From Pseudomonadota bacterium (lineage in GTDB: Bacteria > Pseudomonadota > Gammaproteobacteria > Burkholderiales > Rhodocyclaceae): DNA of 64,000 nucleotides. Position 1 is the stretch's first letter, and the number at the start of each line of letters is the position of its first letter. The DNA lies in the NCBI GenBank assembly GCA_018241725.1, contig JAFEDI010000046.1, positions 1 to 64,000 on the forward strand. Reading direction: 5' to 3'. The notes beneath the pieces are model-generated. The model did not search any database and had not been told where the DNA came from. It saw only the letters and a list, made by a program, of their open reading frames with translations. This document shows positions 1 to 8,065 of the stretch, in pieces. The position numbers were made by a program, and so were the translations under genes.

Positions 1-477
<477 letters not shown>

Positions 478-497
478 TCAGCGCCAAGCCGTACCCT

Positions 498-523
498 GGT
501 GCCGGCTGCGCCCGGCCGGCACC
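498..523 (+). promoter_or_regulatory. Stem-loop in nifH-nifD spacer
   Basis: The arms GGTGCCGGC (498-506) and GCCGGCACC (515-523) form a perfect 9-bp GC-rich stem with an 8-nt loop, starting 20 nt after the nifH stop. It is followed by TTCTTCG rather than a run of T, so it is probably not a full terminator. Hairpins here are known in other diazotrophs to stabilise the nifH end of the transcript, or to cause partial termination so that more NifH than NifDK is made. The function here is inferred. Confidence 0.7.
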
Positions 524-547
524 TTCTTCGCCAACCTGATTTCGTCG

Positions 548-561
548 CCGCAGATTAGCGG
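548..561 (+). repeat. Short inverted motif CCGC-AGATTA-GCGG before nifD (copy 1)
   Basis: A 14-base element with complementary 4-base ends lies about 20 bases upstream of the nifD start. A near-identical copy (AGATTG in the centre) sits before nifK at 2165-2178. It overlaps no recognised gene. It could be a small leader hairpin or a protein or RNA binding site, or simply a remnant of shared origin of the two leaders. Confidence 0.5.
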
Positions 562-581
562 GACGCAAAAGGAGCAACACC

Positions 582-2054
582 ATGGCTGCGCTTACGCGTG
601 AAGAGACCGAAGCCCTCATCCAGGAGGTGCTGGAGGTTTACCCCGAAAAGGCCAAAAAGGATCGTACCAAGCACCTCGCGGTGAACGATCACGAGGCCAA
701 TGCCAAGAAGTGCATCACCTCCAACCGCAAGTCCCTGCCCGGCGTGATGACCATCCGCGGCTGTGCCTATGCCGGTTCCAAGGGCGTGGTGTGGGGTCCG
801 ATCAAGGACATGATCCACATCTCCCACGGCCCCGTCGGTTGCGGTCAGTACTCCCGTGCCGGTCGTCGCAACTACTACGTCGGTGTCACCGGGATCAACG
901 CCTTCGGTGAAATGAACTTCACCTCCGACTTCCAGGAACGCGACATCGTCTTCGGCGGCGACAAGAAGCTGGCCAAGCTGATCGACGAAATCGAAGAGCT
1001 CTTCCCGCTGAACAAGGGCATCTCCGTGCAGTCCGAGTGCCCGATCGGCCTGATCGGCGACGACATCGAAGCCGTTTCCAAGAAGGCTACCGCCAAGTTC
1101 GGCAAGACCGTCGTGCCGGTGCGCTGCGAAGGCTTCCGCGGTGTTTCCCAGTCCCTCGGCCACCACATCGCCAACGACGCGATCCGTGACTGGGTGATCG
1201 GCAACCGTGACGCCAAGGAATTCGCCTCCACCCCGTACGACGTGGCCATCATCGGCGACTACAACATCGGTGGTGACGCCTGGTCGTCCCGTATCCTCCT
1301 CGAGGAAATGGGCCTGCGCGTGGTCGCCCAGTGGTCCGGCGACGGCACCCTGGCCGAAATGGAGAACACCCCGAAGGTCAAGCTGAACCTCCTCCACTGC
1401 TACCGCTCGATGAACTACATCAGCCGTCACATGGAAGAGAAGTACGGGATTCCCTGGGTTGAGTACAACTTCTTCGGCCCGACCAAGGTCGAGGAATCCC
1501 TGCGCAAGATCGCCACCTACTTCGATGACACCATCAAAGAAGGCGCCGAGCGCGTGATCGCCAAGTACAAGGCCATGATGGACGCCGTCATCGCCAAGTA
1601 CCGTCCGCGCCTCGAAGGCAAGAAGGTCATGCTGTACGTGGGCGGCCTGCGTCCTCGTCACGTGATCGGCGCGTACGAAGACCTGGGCATGGAAGTGGTC
1701 GGCACCGGCTACGAATTCGCCCACAACGACGACTACGAGCGCACCGTCAAGGAAATGGGCAATGCGACCCTGCTGTACGACGACGTGACCGGCTTCGAAT
1801 TCGAAGAGTTCGTCAAGAAGGTCAAGCCTGACCTCGTCGGCTCCGGCATCAAGGAAAAGTTCATCTTCCAGAAGATGGGCATCCCCTTCCGTCAGATGCA
1901 CTCCTGGGATTACTCGGGCCCCTATCACGGTTACGACGGTTTCGCGATCTTCGCCCGTGACATGGACATGACCCTGAACAACCCCTGCTGGAAGACGCAG
2001 ACCCCGCCGTGGAAGAAGAACGACGACGCAGCCCCGCTGGCTGCCGCCGCCTGA
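582..2054 (+). CDS. nifD: Nitrogenase molybdenum-iron protein alpha chain NifD
   Basis: Alpha subunit of dinitrogenase, carrying FeMo-cofactor and sharing the P-cluster with NifK. It has 490 residues, the usual length. The P-cluster cysteines are at 61 (RGCAYAG), 87 (GPVGCGQ) and 153 (SECPIG). The FeMo-co ligands are Cys273 (LLHCYRS) and His440 (RQMHSWDY). The active-site His of GHHIAND is at 194. The start is set by an AGGAG Shine-Dalgarno eight bases before the ATG. It lies between nifH and nifK in the nifHDKT operon. All the catalytic residues I could check are present, so the enzyme should be functional. Confidence 0.99.
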   Translation: MAALTREETEALIQEVLEVYPEKAKKDRTKHLAVNDHEANAKKCITSNRKSLPGVMTIRGCAYAGSKGVVWGPIKDMIHISHGPVGCGQYSRAGRRNYYVGVTGINAFGEMNFTSDFQERDIVFGGDKKLAKLIDEIEELFPLNKGISVQSECPIGLIGDDIEAVSKKATAKFGKTVVPVRCEGFRGVSQSLGHHIANDAIRDWVIGNRDAKEFASTPYDVAIIGDYNIGGDAWSSRILLEEMGLRVVAQWSGDGTLAEMENTPKVKLNLLHCYRSMNYISRHMEEKYGIPWVEYNFFGPTKVEESLRKIATYFDDTIKEGAERVIAKYKAMMDAVIAKYRPRLEGKKVMLYVGGLRPRHVIGAYEDLGMEVVGTGYEFAHNDDYERTVKEMGNATLLYDDVTGFEFEEFVKKVKPDLVGSGIKEKFIFQKMGIPFRQMHSWDYSGPYHGYDGFAIFARDMDMTLNNPCWKTQTPPWKKNDDAAPLAAAA

Positions 2055-2115
2055 TTCCGTAGCAAGTCTGTTGCATCGGCCCTGCCCTCGCGGCGGGGCG
2101 ACGCAAGCCCCATGC

Positions 2116-2140
2116 GGGTGACGACCCCCTGTCGCCACCC
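2116..2140 (+). promoter_or_regulatory. Stem-loop in nifD-nifK spacer
   Basis: GGGTGACGAC (2116-2125) pairs with GTCGCCACCC (2131-2140) with one A/C mismatch and a 5-nt loop. It sits in the 143-base nifD-nifK spacer, which is long for an operon that is otherwise compact. No T-run follows. It is a candidate for mRNA stability or processing control. Confidence 0.45.
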
Positions 2141-2164
2141 ACCTTTCCGACCTGTTGCCTGGGT

Positions 2165-2178
2165 CCGCAGATTGGCGG
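2165..2178 (+). repeat. Short inverted motif CCGC-AGATTG-GCGG before nifK (copy 2)
   Basis: This copy matches the element before nifD at 548-561, with one base changed in the centre (A to G). It lies 20 bases before the nifK ATG, which is almost the same distance as for nifD (20 versus 19-20 bases). It stands immediately before the Shine-Dalgarno GGGAG in both leaders' general layout. Confidence 0.5.
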
Positions 2179-2197
2179 CCGGGCTGGGAGACGAGAA

Positions 2198-3766
2198 ATG
2201 CAAGAAGTCGACGACATCAAGCCGTGCTATCCCCTGTTCCGCAACGACGAGTACAAGGACGTTCTGAAGCGGAAGAAGGATGACTACGAAGAAGGCCACG
2301 AAACCTCCAAGGTTGACGAAGCCTTCAAGTGGTCCACCACCGCTGAGTACCAGGAACTCAACTTCAAGCGCGAAGCCCTGACGGTCAACCCCGCCAAGGC
2401 CTGCCAACCCCTCGGCGCCGTGCTGTGTGCGCTGGGCTTCGAAAAGACGATGCCTTACGTCCATGGTTCGCAGGGCTGCGTGGCCTACTTCCGCACCTAC
2501 TTCAACCGTCATTTCCGCGAGCCGGTCTCCTGCGTGTCCGACTCCATGACGGAAGATGCAGCCGTGTTCGGTGGCCAGAAGAACATGTTCGACGGTCTCG
2601 CCAACGCCAAGGCGATCTACAAGCCGACCATGATCGCCGTGTCCACCACCTGCATGGCCGAGGTGATCGGTGACGACCTCAACGCGTTCATCAACAACGC
2701 CAAGAAGGAAGGTCACCTGGAGCAGGAATACCCGGTCCCCTTCGCACACACCCCGTCCTTCGTCGGCAGCCACACCACCGGCTGGGACAACATGTTCGAA
2801 GGCATCGCGCGTTACTTCACCCTCAACGCCATGGACGACAAGGTTGTCGGTTCCAGCCAGAAGGTGAACTTCGTGCCGGGCTTCGAGACCTACCTCGGCA
2901 ACTATCGTGTCATCAAGCGCATGATGGGTGAAATGGGTGTCGATGCAACCCTGCTGTCCGACCCCACCGAAGTGCTCGATACCCCGTCCGACGGCAAGTT
3001 CCGCATGTATGAAGGCGGCACCACCATCGACGAGGTCAAGACCGCGCCGAACGCCATCACCACGGTTCTGCTCCAGCCGATGCAGCTGGAAAAGACCAAG
3101 AAGTTCGTCGAGAACACCTGGAAGCACGACGTTCCCAAGCTCAACATTCCGATGGGCCTGGACTGGACCGATGAATTCCTGATGAAGATCTCGGAAGTCA
3201 CCGGCAAGCCGATCCCCGCCAGCCTCGAGCTGGAGCGCGGCCGCCTGGTGGACATGATGGGCGACTCCCACACCTGGCTGCACGGCAAGAAGTTCGCGCT
3301 GTATGGCGACCCGGACTTCACCCTGGGCCTGACCAAGTTCCTGATGGAATGCGGTGCCGAGCCGACCCACATCCTGTCCAACAACGGCTCGAAGAAGTGG
3401 GCCAAGGCCATCGACAAGCTGCTCGCCAGCTCGCCGTACGGCATCCACGGCAAGGCCTACCCCGGCTGCGACCTGTGGCACATGCGCAGCCTGGTCTTCA
3501 CCGACAAGCCTGACTTCCTGATCGGCAACTCCTACGCCAAGTACATCCAGCGTGACACCCTGCACAAGGGCAAGGAGTTCGAAGTTCCGGTGATCCGCCT
3601 CGGCTTCCCGATCTTCGACCGTCACCACCTGCATCGCATGACCACCCTCGGCTACGAAGGTGCCATGTACATGCTCACCACCCTGGTGAACGCGGTGATG
3701 GAACGCCTCGACGAAGAAACCCGCGGTATGGGTACCACCGACTACAACCACGATCTGGTTCGTTAA
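2198..3766 (+). CDS. nifK: Nitrogenase molybdenum-iron protein beta chain NifK
   Basis: Beta subunit of the NifD2K2 dinitrogenase tetramer. It holds half of the P-cluster and docks NifH. It has 522 residues, the normal length for the long-N-terminus (Azotobacter-like) type. The P-cluster ligands are Cys69 (KACQPLG), Cys94 (SQGCVAY) and Cys152 (STTCMAEVIGDD), with the Ser187 equivalent in TPSFVGS. A GGGAG ribosome site precedes the ATG. It follows nifD with a 143-base spacer and precedes nifT. Nothing unusual was seen in the protein. Confidence 0.99.
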   Translation: MQEVDDIKPCYPLFRNDEYKDVLKRKKDDYEEGHETSKVDEAFKWSTTAEYQELNFKREALTVNPAKACQPLGAVLCALGFEKTMPYVHGSQGCVAYFRTYFNRHFREPVSCVSDSMTEDAAVFGGQKNMFDGLANAKAIYKPTMIAVSTTCMAEVIGDDLNAFINNAKKEGHLEQEYPVPFAHTPSFVGSHTTGWDNMFEGIARYFTLNAMDDKVVGSSQKVNFVPGFETYLGNYRVIKRMMGEMGVDATLLSDPTEVLDTPSDGKFRMYEGGTTIDEVKTAPNAITTVLLQPMQLEKTKKFVENTWKHDVPKLNIPMGLDWTDEFLMKISEVTGKPIPASLELERGRLVDMMGDSHTWLHGKKFALYGDPDFTLGLTKFLMECGAEPTHILSNNGSKKWAKAIDKLLASSPYGIHGKAYPGCDLWHMRSLVFTDKPDFLIGNSYAKYIQRDTLHKGKEFEVPVIRLGFPIFDRHHLHRMTTLGYEGAMYMLTTLVNAVMERLDEETRGMGTTDYNHDLVR

Positions 3767-3779
3767 TCGGCATCCCCGC

Positions 3780-3805
3780 AAGCCCCCGTCCCCGGACGGG
3801 GGCTT
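3780..3805 (+). promoter_or_regulatory. Strong stem-loop between nifK and nifT
   Basis: The perfect 11-bp stem AAGCCCCCGTC (3780-3790) / GACGGGGGCTT (3795-3805) has the tetraloop CCCG and lies 13 bases after the nifK stop. The sequence after it is CGGCACG, without a T-run. It probably lowers read-through, or protects nifHDK mRNA from 3' decay, so that the accessory genes from nifT onward are expressed less than nifHDK. Confidence 0.65.
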
Positions 3806-3832
3806 CGGCACGAACAGAAGGAGTACACCGAC

Positions 3833-4060
3833 ATGGCGAACATCATGATCCGGCGCAGCGACAACGGCTCGTTGTCGTTCTACCTGCCCAAGAAAGACCT
3901 GGAAGACGACATCGTCTCCCTCGAATTCGACACCCCCGAGCGCTGGGGCGGCGAGCTCGTCCTGAAGGACGGCAGCCGCTGGTACTTCGATCCCCTCGAA
4001 ACCCAGCCGCGCCTGCCGATCACGGTCAAGGCCAAGCGGGTCGGTGGCGAAGACGACTGA
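3833..4060 (+). CDS. nifT: NifT/FixU family protein
   Basis: Small 75-residue protein of the NifT/FixU family, found directly after nifK in many diazotrophs. Its role is not established, and mutants of other species show little or no defect. The sequence MANIMIRRSDNGSLSFYLPKKDLEDD and the central WGGELVLKDGSRWYF are typical of the family. An AAGGAG site lies upstream of the ATG. The nifK hairpin separates it from the structural genes. Confidence 0.93.
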   Translation: MANIMIRRSDNGSLSFYLPKKDLEDDIVSLEFDTPERWGGELVLKDGSRWYFDPLETQPRLPITVKAKRVGGEDD

Positions 4061-4100
4061 TCCCGCCTAACGGAACCTCCCCAGCACGGATCGCGCAGCC

Positions 4101-4298
4101 ATGGCCATGGAGATCAGACAAGCCCTGTGTGTCTTCTGCGCCGACTGCGAAACCGTCTGCCCGACCTATTCCATCCAGGCGTCGGGCGGGACGGTCCTGA
4201 TCAACCAGGATAGCTGCACCGAGTGCGAGGGCCATTTCGACGAGCCCCAGTGCGTCTCGGTGTGTCCGACGGACGGCTGCATCGTGCCCGCGCCCTGA
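4101..4298 (+). CDS. fdxN: Nif-associated 2[4Fe-4S] ferredoxin
   Basis: Small electron carrier of 65 residues with two cluster motifs: C10-x2-C13-x2-C16-x3-C20-P and C39-x2-C42-x8-C51-x3-C55-P. The longer spacing in the second motif (CTECEGHFDEPQC) is typical of the FdxN/Alvin-type 2[4Fe-4S] ferredoxins of nif clusters. These donate electrons to NifH or support cluster assembly. An extra cysteine (C60) lies in TDGC. A second ATG two codons on (4107) is an alternative start. It sits between nifT and the nifY-like gene, in an order seen in Azoarcus-type nif operons. The gene symbol is assigned by family and context. Confidence 0.85.
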   Translation: MAMEIRQALCVFCADCETVCPTYSIQASGGTVLINQDSCTECEGHFDEPQCVSVCPTDGCIVPAP

Positions 4299-4339
4299 GC
4301 AGGACGACCGGCACGACTTCCAGCCCAAGGAGCGCAACC

Positions 4340-5059
4340 ATGAGTGAAACCGCCCCCCTCACCCGCGAGATCGCCCTGCGACTCGCCCTGGCAGTCCGCG
4401 AAATGCCCGAACTCGACCTGCGCGGCTTCATTGGCGTGGTCTCCGAACGGCTCGGCCTGCCCCTCACCGCCGACAAGCTCGGCGGCGTCACCGTTGCAGA
4501 CCTGAACCTGTGGCTGGCCGGCGAAGACGGCAAGACCACCGTCGACAAGGAAGCCATCAAACGCGCCGTCCGCTTCCTGTGGGGCGAAGGCGTCGACGAC
4601 GGCCTGCCCAAGCCGCAGCCCTACGCCGACGGCGACCTGCCCAACAGCCTGCGCGTCGCAATGGCCTCCAACCACGGCGAACTGGCCGACGGCCACTTCG
4701 GCTCCTGCCAGCGCTTCCTGATCTACCAGGTCAGCACCACCGACAGCCGGCTGGTGGCCGTCCGCGGCACCGCCGAGGCCGACGCCGAAGAGGACAAGAA
4801 CGTCGCCCGCTCGGCACTGATCTCCGACTGCCAGTTGGTCTACGTCCAGTCCATCGGCGGCCCCGCCGCGGCCAAAGTCGTGCGTGCCGGCGTGCATCCG
4901 GTCAAGTGGCCGGCCGGCGGCCCGGTGACCAACGCCCTCGCCAAGCTGCAGACCGCCATGCTCGCCCCACCGCCCTGGCTGGCCCGCGTGATGGGCGTCG
5001 AGCCGGCGTCTCTGGCGCGCTTCGCTGAGGACACGGAAGTGGAGGAGGCCGAATCATGA
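4340..5059 (+). CDS. nifY: NifY/NafY-type FeMo-cofactor carrier protein
   Basis: Predicted chaperone of apo-dinitrogenase that binds FeMo-cofactor and helps insert it into NifDK. It has 239 residues, close to Azotobacter NafY (243). An N-terminal helical domain (about 1-85) resembles the apoprotein-binding domain of NafY. A C-terminal NifX/NifB-type domain (about 100-220) contains NSLRVAMAS and DGHFGSCQRF. His119 in DGHFG matches the position of the cofactor-binding His of NafY. The ATG at 4340 was chosen because AAGGAG precedes it and the N-terminus then matches the family. Its stop overlaps the next start (ATGA). Whether it is NifY or NafY cannot be settled from this sequence alone. Confidence 0.88.
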   Translation: MSETAPLTREIALRLALAVREMPELDLRGFIGVVSERLGLPLTADKLGGVTVADLNLWLAGEDGKTTVDKEAIKRAVRFLWGEGVDDGLPKPQPYADGDLPNSLRVAMASNHGELADGHFGSCQRFLIYQVSTTDSRLVAVRGTAEADAEEDKNVARSALISDCQLVYVQSIGGPAAAKVVRAGVHPVKWPAGGPVTNALAKLQTAMLAPPPWLARVMGVEPASLARFAEDTEVEEAES

Positions 5060-5364
5060 ACGCCCCCAACGCCCTGCCGCCGCGCCCGCAGATCACCCCC
5101 GAGCTGGCCCGCGAACTGGCCGGCCGGGTCAAGGCCCACAACGCTTCCACGGAGATGCTCGCCGTCATGCGCGTCGAGCACCCCGGCCTGCGCCTGCTGA
5201 TCTGCAACGAGGACGACATCCCGGCCCGCATGCCAACCTGGCTCGAGCACGATGGCGTCGCCATGTACCTGCTGGATGCCACCGAGCACTGCGTATCCCT
5301 CACCACCAATGAGGATCGCGCCTGCGGCATCGTGTTCACCCTGCTGTCCGGCGACGATGACTGA
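5056..5364 (+). CDS. Conserved small protein of nif operons (unknown function)
   Basis: A 102-residue acidic, soluble protein without signal peptide or membrane segment. It is translationally coupled to nifY (ATGA overlap) and to the following LRV gene (overlap at 5357-5364). That placement, between a cofactor carrier and an Fe-S LRV protein, suggests a role in nitrogenase maturation or protection. It has single cysteines only (ICNED, EHCVSL and RACGI), not a cluster motif. I recall that a family of this size in nif clusters is catalogued as a DUF (possibly DUF6129), but I could not verify that. Confidence 0.8.
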   Translation: MNAPNALPPRPQITPELARELAGRVKAHNASTEMLAVMRVEHPGLRLLICNEDDIPARMPTWLEHDGVAMYLLDATEHCVSLTTNEDRACGIVFTLLSGDDD

Positions 5365-6115
5365 CAGGGGCGCCCATGGCCTGCGCGTGGTGGCTGCCGA
5401 CTGTGCCGGCTGCCGCCACGCCGATCTCCTCGCCGCCGGCCAATGCACGCCCGGTGACCGCTGCGTGGTGGCGATGAGCGGCCGCCAGATCGACCGCTTC
5501 TTCCGCGCCAACCCCGCCGAGGCCGAGGCCTACCTGGGCGACGATTTCTGGGAGCGCCGCGCCATCGCGGCCCGCTACGCACCGCTGGAAACCATTGACC
5601 ACCTGATGCACGACACCGATGAGGTCGTGCGCCGCGTCGTCGCCGGCCGCATTCCCGACGAACGCCTGCCCGAGCTGATCCAGGACCCCGACCGGGACGT
5701 GCGCGCCATCGCCGTACAACGCATGCCCGCCGAACAGCTCGAATGGGCGCTGAAGGACATCGACTACCTGGTACGCATGTTCGCGGTCCGCAAGGTTTCC
5801 CACGGCTTGCTGCGCCCATTGATCCACGACCCAGAGCGGGAAGTCCGTAAAGCCGTCGCCAGCCGCCTGCCACCCTTTGCGCTGAGCTGCTACGCCGACG
5901 ACAGCGAGGCGGAGGTCCGCCGCATCGCCGCCGGGCGCATGCTGCCGCCGGATGCGGCGAAGATGCTGGCCGACCCGGACTGGTCGGTGCGTCTCGCCGC
6001 CGTCGCCCAGGCTCCGCTGGATGCCATCAGGGATCTGCTCGACAACGAAATCGATGATGAAGTCCTGCGCGCAGCCCGCGAACGCCTGACCGGCGCCGAG
6101 CAACACGTCGGCTGA
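5357..6115 (+). CDS. 4Fe-4S leucine-rich repeat variant (LRV) protein
   Basis: A 252-residue protein of the type first described from the Azotobacter vinelandii nif region. The N-terminus carries four cysteines (C16-x2-C19-x10-C30-x5-C36) that should bind a [4Fe-4S] cluster. From about residue 60 to the end there are roughly eight short helical repeats with the pattern VRRxVAxRxP..LxxLxxDPDxxVR, which stack as a superhelix. The function is unknown; a protein-protein or redox role in nitrogenase assembly is usually assumed. The ATG at 5357 overlaps the previous gene by 8 bases and places the first CxxC near the N-terminus. It is the last gene of the nif run. Confidence 0.88.
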   Translation: MTDRGAHGLRVVAADCAGCRHADLLAAGQCTPGDRCVVAMSGRQIDRFFRANPAEAEAYLGDDFWERRAIAARYAPLETIDHLMHDTDEVVRRVVAGRIPDERLPELIQDPDRDVRAIAVQRMPAEQLEWALKDIDYLVRMFAVRKVSHGLLRPLIHDPEREVRKAVASRLPPFALSCYADDSEAEVRRIAAGRMLPPDAAKMLADPDWSVRLAAVAQAPLDAIRDLLDNEIDDEVLRAARERLTGAEQHVG

Positions 6116-6209
6116 CGCCTGGATGCGTGCATGGGCGACAAACTCGCCCCGTGCCGCCGCCTACGACATCCACTGCCGCTGAAAGGCTGGCCTGGGCTAC
6201 CATCGCCCG

Positions 6210-6977
6210 ATGCTGCCCATCCTCTTCCAGGACGAACACCTCGTCGCCATCCACAAGCCCGCTGGGCTTCTGGTCCACCGTAGCGAACTCGACCGCCACG
6301 AAACCCGCTTCGCCGTGCAGTTGCTACGCGACCAGCTCGGCCGCCATGTGTATCCCGCCCACCGCCTCGACCGCGGCACCTCCGGCGTGCTGCTGTTCGC
6401 GCTGGACAAGGACACCGCCCGCGCGCTCGGCGCCCAGTTCGAGGGCCAGCAGGTCCTCAAGACCTACCTGGCCGTCGTGCGCGGCCATCCGTCGGAAGCC
6501 GGGCGCATCGACCACCCGCTGTCGCGCCGCCGCGACGACAAGGAATGGGTCGGCGAACGCAGCTCGGAGGAGGCCCAGCCGGCCGTTACCGATTTTCGCC
6601 GCCTGGCCGTCTGCGAGCTGCCATATCAGGTGGACCGCTACCCGACCAGCCGCTATGCGCTGCTCGAACTGACACCCCACACCGGCCGGCGCCACCAGAT
6701 CCGACGCCACCTGAAGCACATCGCCCACCCCATCATCGGCGACTCGACCTTTGGCAAGGGCCGCCACAACCGGCTGTTTCAGCAGCTGTTCGACTGCCAG
6801 CGCATGCTGCTGGCGTGCACGCGCCTGCAGCTGACGCATCCCCATTCCGGCCAGCCCCTCGACCTGCGCGCGGCGCCCGACGGCGAATTCGCCGCGCTGC
6901 TGGACGCGCTCCACTGGTCGGACGCCGTACCCACCCCGCTCACCCAGCCGGAGCCGACAGACATGCTCCCGTCCTGA
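6210..6977 (+). CDS. truC: tRNA pseudouridine(65) synthase TruC
   Basis: Converts U65 of tRNA-Ile and tRNA-Asp to pseudouridine. The 255-residue protein belongs to the RluA superfamily. The catalytic aspartate is Asp54 in HRLDRGTSGVLL. ILFQDEHLVAIHKPAGLLVHRS at the N-terminus and TGRRHQIRRHLKHIAHPIIGDS toward the C-terminus closely resemble E. coli TruC, which separates it from RluA, RluC and RluD. It lies after the nif run with a 94-base gap and has no visible functional link to nitrogen fixation. Confidence 0.92.
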   Translation: MLPILFQDEHLVAIHKPAGLLVHRSELDRHETRFAVQLLRDQLGRHVYPAHRLDRGTSGVLLFALDKDTARALGAQFEGQQVLKTYLAVVRGHPSEAGRIDHPLSRRRDDKEWVGERSSEEAQPAVTDFRRLAVCELPYQVDRYPTSRYALLELTPHTGRRHQIRRHLKHIAHPIIGDSTFGKGRHNRLFQQLFDCQRMLLACTRLQLTHPHSGQPLDLRAAPDGEFAALLDALHWSDAVPTPLTQPEPTDMLPS

Positions 6978-7094
6978 CCCGCCATCTGCCTTAACCCGTT
7001 TTTACCCCGCTCCAACAGGCCTTAACGGCCGCTCTTCCTACACTCCGCTGCGATCCGGCCCAGCCGGAAACCCTTCCCCAGCGCGGAGCGAACC

Positions 7095-7952
7095 ATGGAA
7101 AAGTACGACCACCACCTCATCCACGACCTCGAAACCCTGTTCAAGGCCAACACCGACCGCCGCCGCAGCCTGCGCTGGCTGCTGGCCGGCGCCGTCGCCC
7201 CGCTGCCGCTGGCCGGGTGCGGCGGAGGCGGCGGCAGCTCCGCCAGCTTTGGCAGCATCTCCACCACGACAGCCTCCAGCAGCTCGATCACGTCGAGCGT
7301 CGGCAGTTGCTCCGTGATCCCCGAGGAAACCGCCGGCCCCTACCCCGGCGATGGCTCCAACTACAACAGCAACGGCGTCGCCAACGCGCTCGGCCTGTCG
7401 GGGATCGTGCGCAGTGACATCCGCGCCAGCATTGCCGGCGCCAGCGGCGTGGCCGCGGGCATTCCGCTCTCCCTGACGCTCCAGCTGGTGAACGCGGCGG
7501 GCAGCTGCGCCAATCTGGCCGGCTACGCGATCTACCTGTGGCACTGCACCCGTGACGGCCTGTACTCGCTCTACAGCACCGGCATCACCGGCGAGAACTA
7601 CCTGCGCGGCGTGCAGGAGACCGACAGCGACGGCAAGGTCACCTTCCTGACGATCTTCCCCGGCTGCTACCTCGGACGCGTCCCCCACATCCATTTCGAG
7701 ATCTACCCGAGCCTCGCCAAGGCCACCGCCTACGGCAACAAGCTCAAGACTTCCCAGCTGACCTTCCCGACCGCCACCTGCCAGGAGGTGTACGCCACCA
7801 GCGGCTACTCGAGCAGCGCCAGCAACCTCAGCGCCATCAGCCTCGCCACCGACAACGTCTTCAGCGACGGCTACAGCCTGCAAATGGCCTCCATCAGCGG
7901 CTCCGTGACCAACGGCTATTCCGCATCCCTCACCGTCGGCATATTCGCGTAA
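7095..7952 (+). CDS. Intradiol ring-cleavage dioxygenase-like lipoprotein
   Basis: A 285-residue exported protein with the intradiol dioxygenase fold (catechol / protocatechuate dioxygenase family). The N-terminus has RRRSLRW (a twin-arginine-like patch) and a lipobox LPLAGC with Cys42, followed by a Gly/Ser-rich linker. Family landmarks are PEETAGPYP (76-84), YAIYLWHCTRDGLYSLYS (144-161) and GRVPHIHFEI. The expected Fe(III) ligands are Tyr157 or Tyr160, Tyr192, His198 and His200. Cytoplasmic catechol dioxygenases lack signal peptides, so the substrate is probably extracellular aromatic or lignin-like material, or it is unknown. It lies directly upstream of the gsp operon, so secretion by that system is possible. 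Confidence 0.82.
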   Translation: MEKYDHHLIHDLETLFKANTDRRRSLRWLLAGAVAPLPLAGCGGGGGSSASFGSISTTTASSSSITSSVGSCSVIPEETAGPYPGDGSNYNSNGVANALGLSGIVRSDIRASIAGASGVAAGIPLSLTLQLVNAAGSCANLAGYAIYLWHCTRDGLYSLYSTGITGENYLRGVQETDSDGKVTFLTIFPGCYLGRVPHIHFEIYPSLAKATAYGNKLKTSQLTFPTATCQEVYATSGYSSSASNLSAISLATDNVFSDGYSLQMASISGSVTNGYSASLTVGIFA

Positions 7953-7965
7953 ACCTTCCCTGCCG

Positions 7966-7994
7966 GGGGTTGCGATCGACGGGGATCGCACCCC
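7966..7994 (+). terminator. Stem-loop after the dioxygenase-like gene
   Basis: GGGG-T-TGCGATC (7966-7977) pairs with GATCGCA-CCCC (7984-7994), an 11-bp stem with one bulged T and a 6-nt loop, 13 bases after the stop codon. No T-run follows, so termination would be weak. It probably separates this gene from gspC, whose start is 71 bases further on. Confidence 0.45.
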
Positions 7995-8065
7995 TGCGTC
8001 ATCGCGGCGCTTTATCCCGTAACAGAGGCCGGCTAAGATTGTCGGTCTTTTGTGCGACGCACCCG

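Noticed and set aside
7000..7094. Terminator after truC (CCTTAACCCGTTTTTACC and GGCCTTAACGGCC)
   Set aside because: The palindrome has only a 4-bp arm and the T-run is not next to it.
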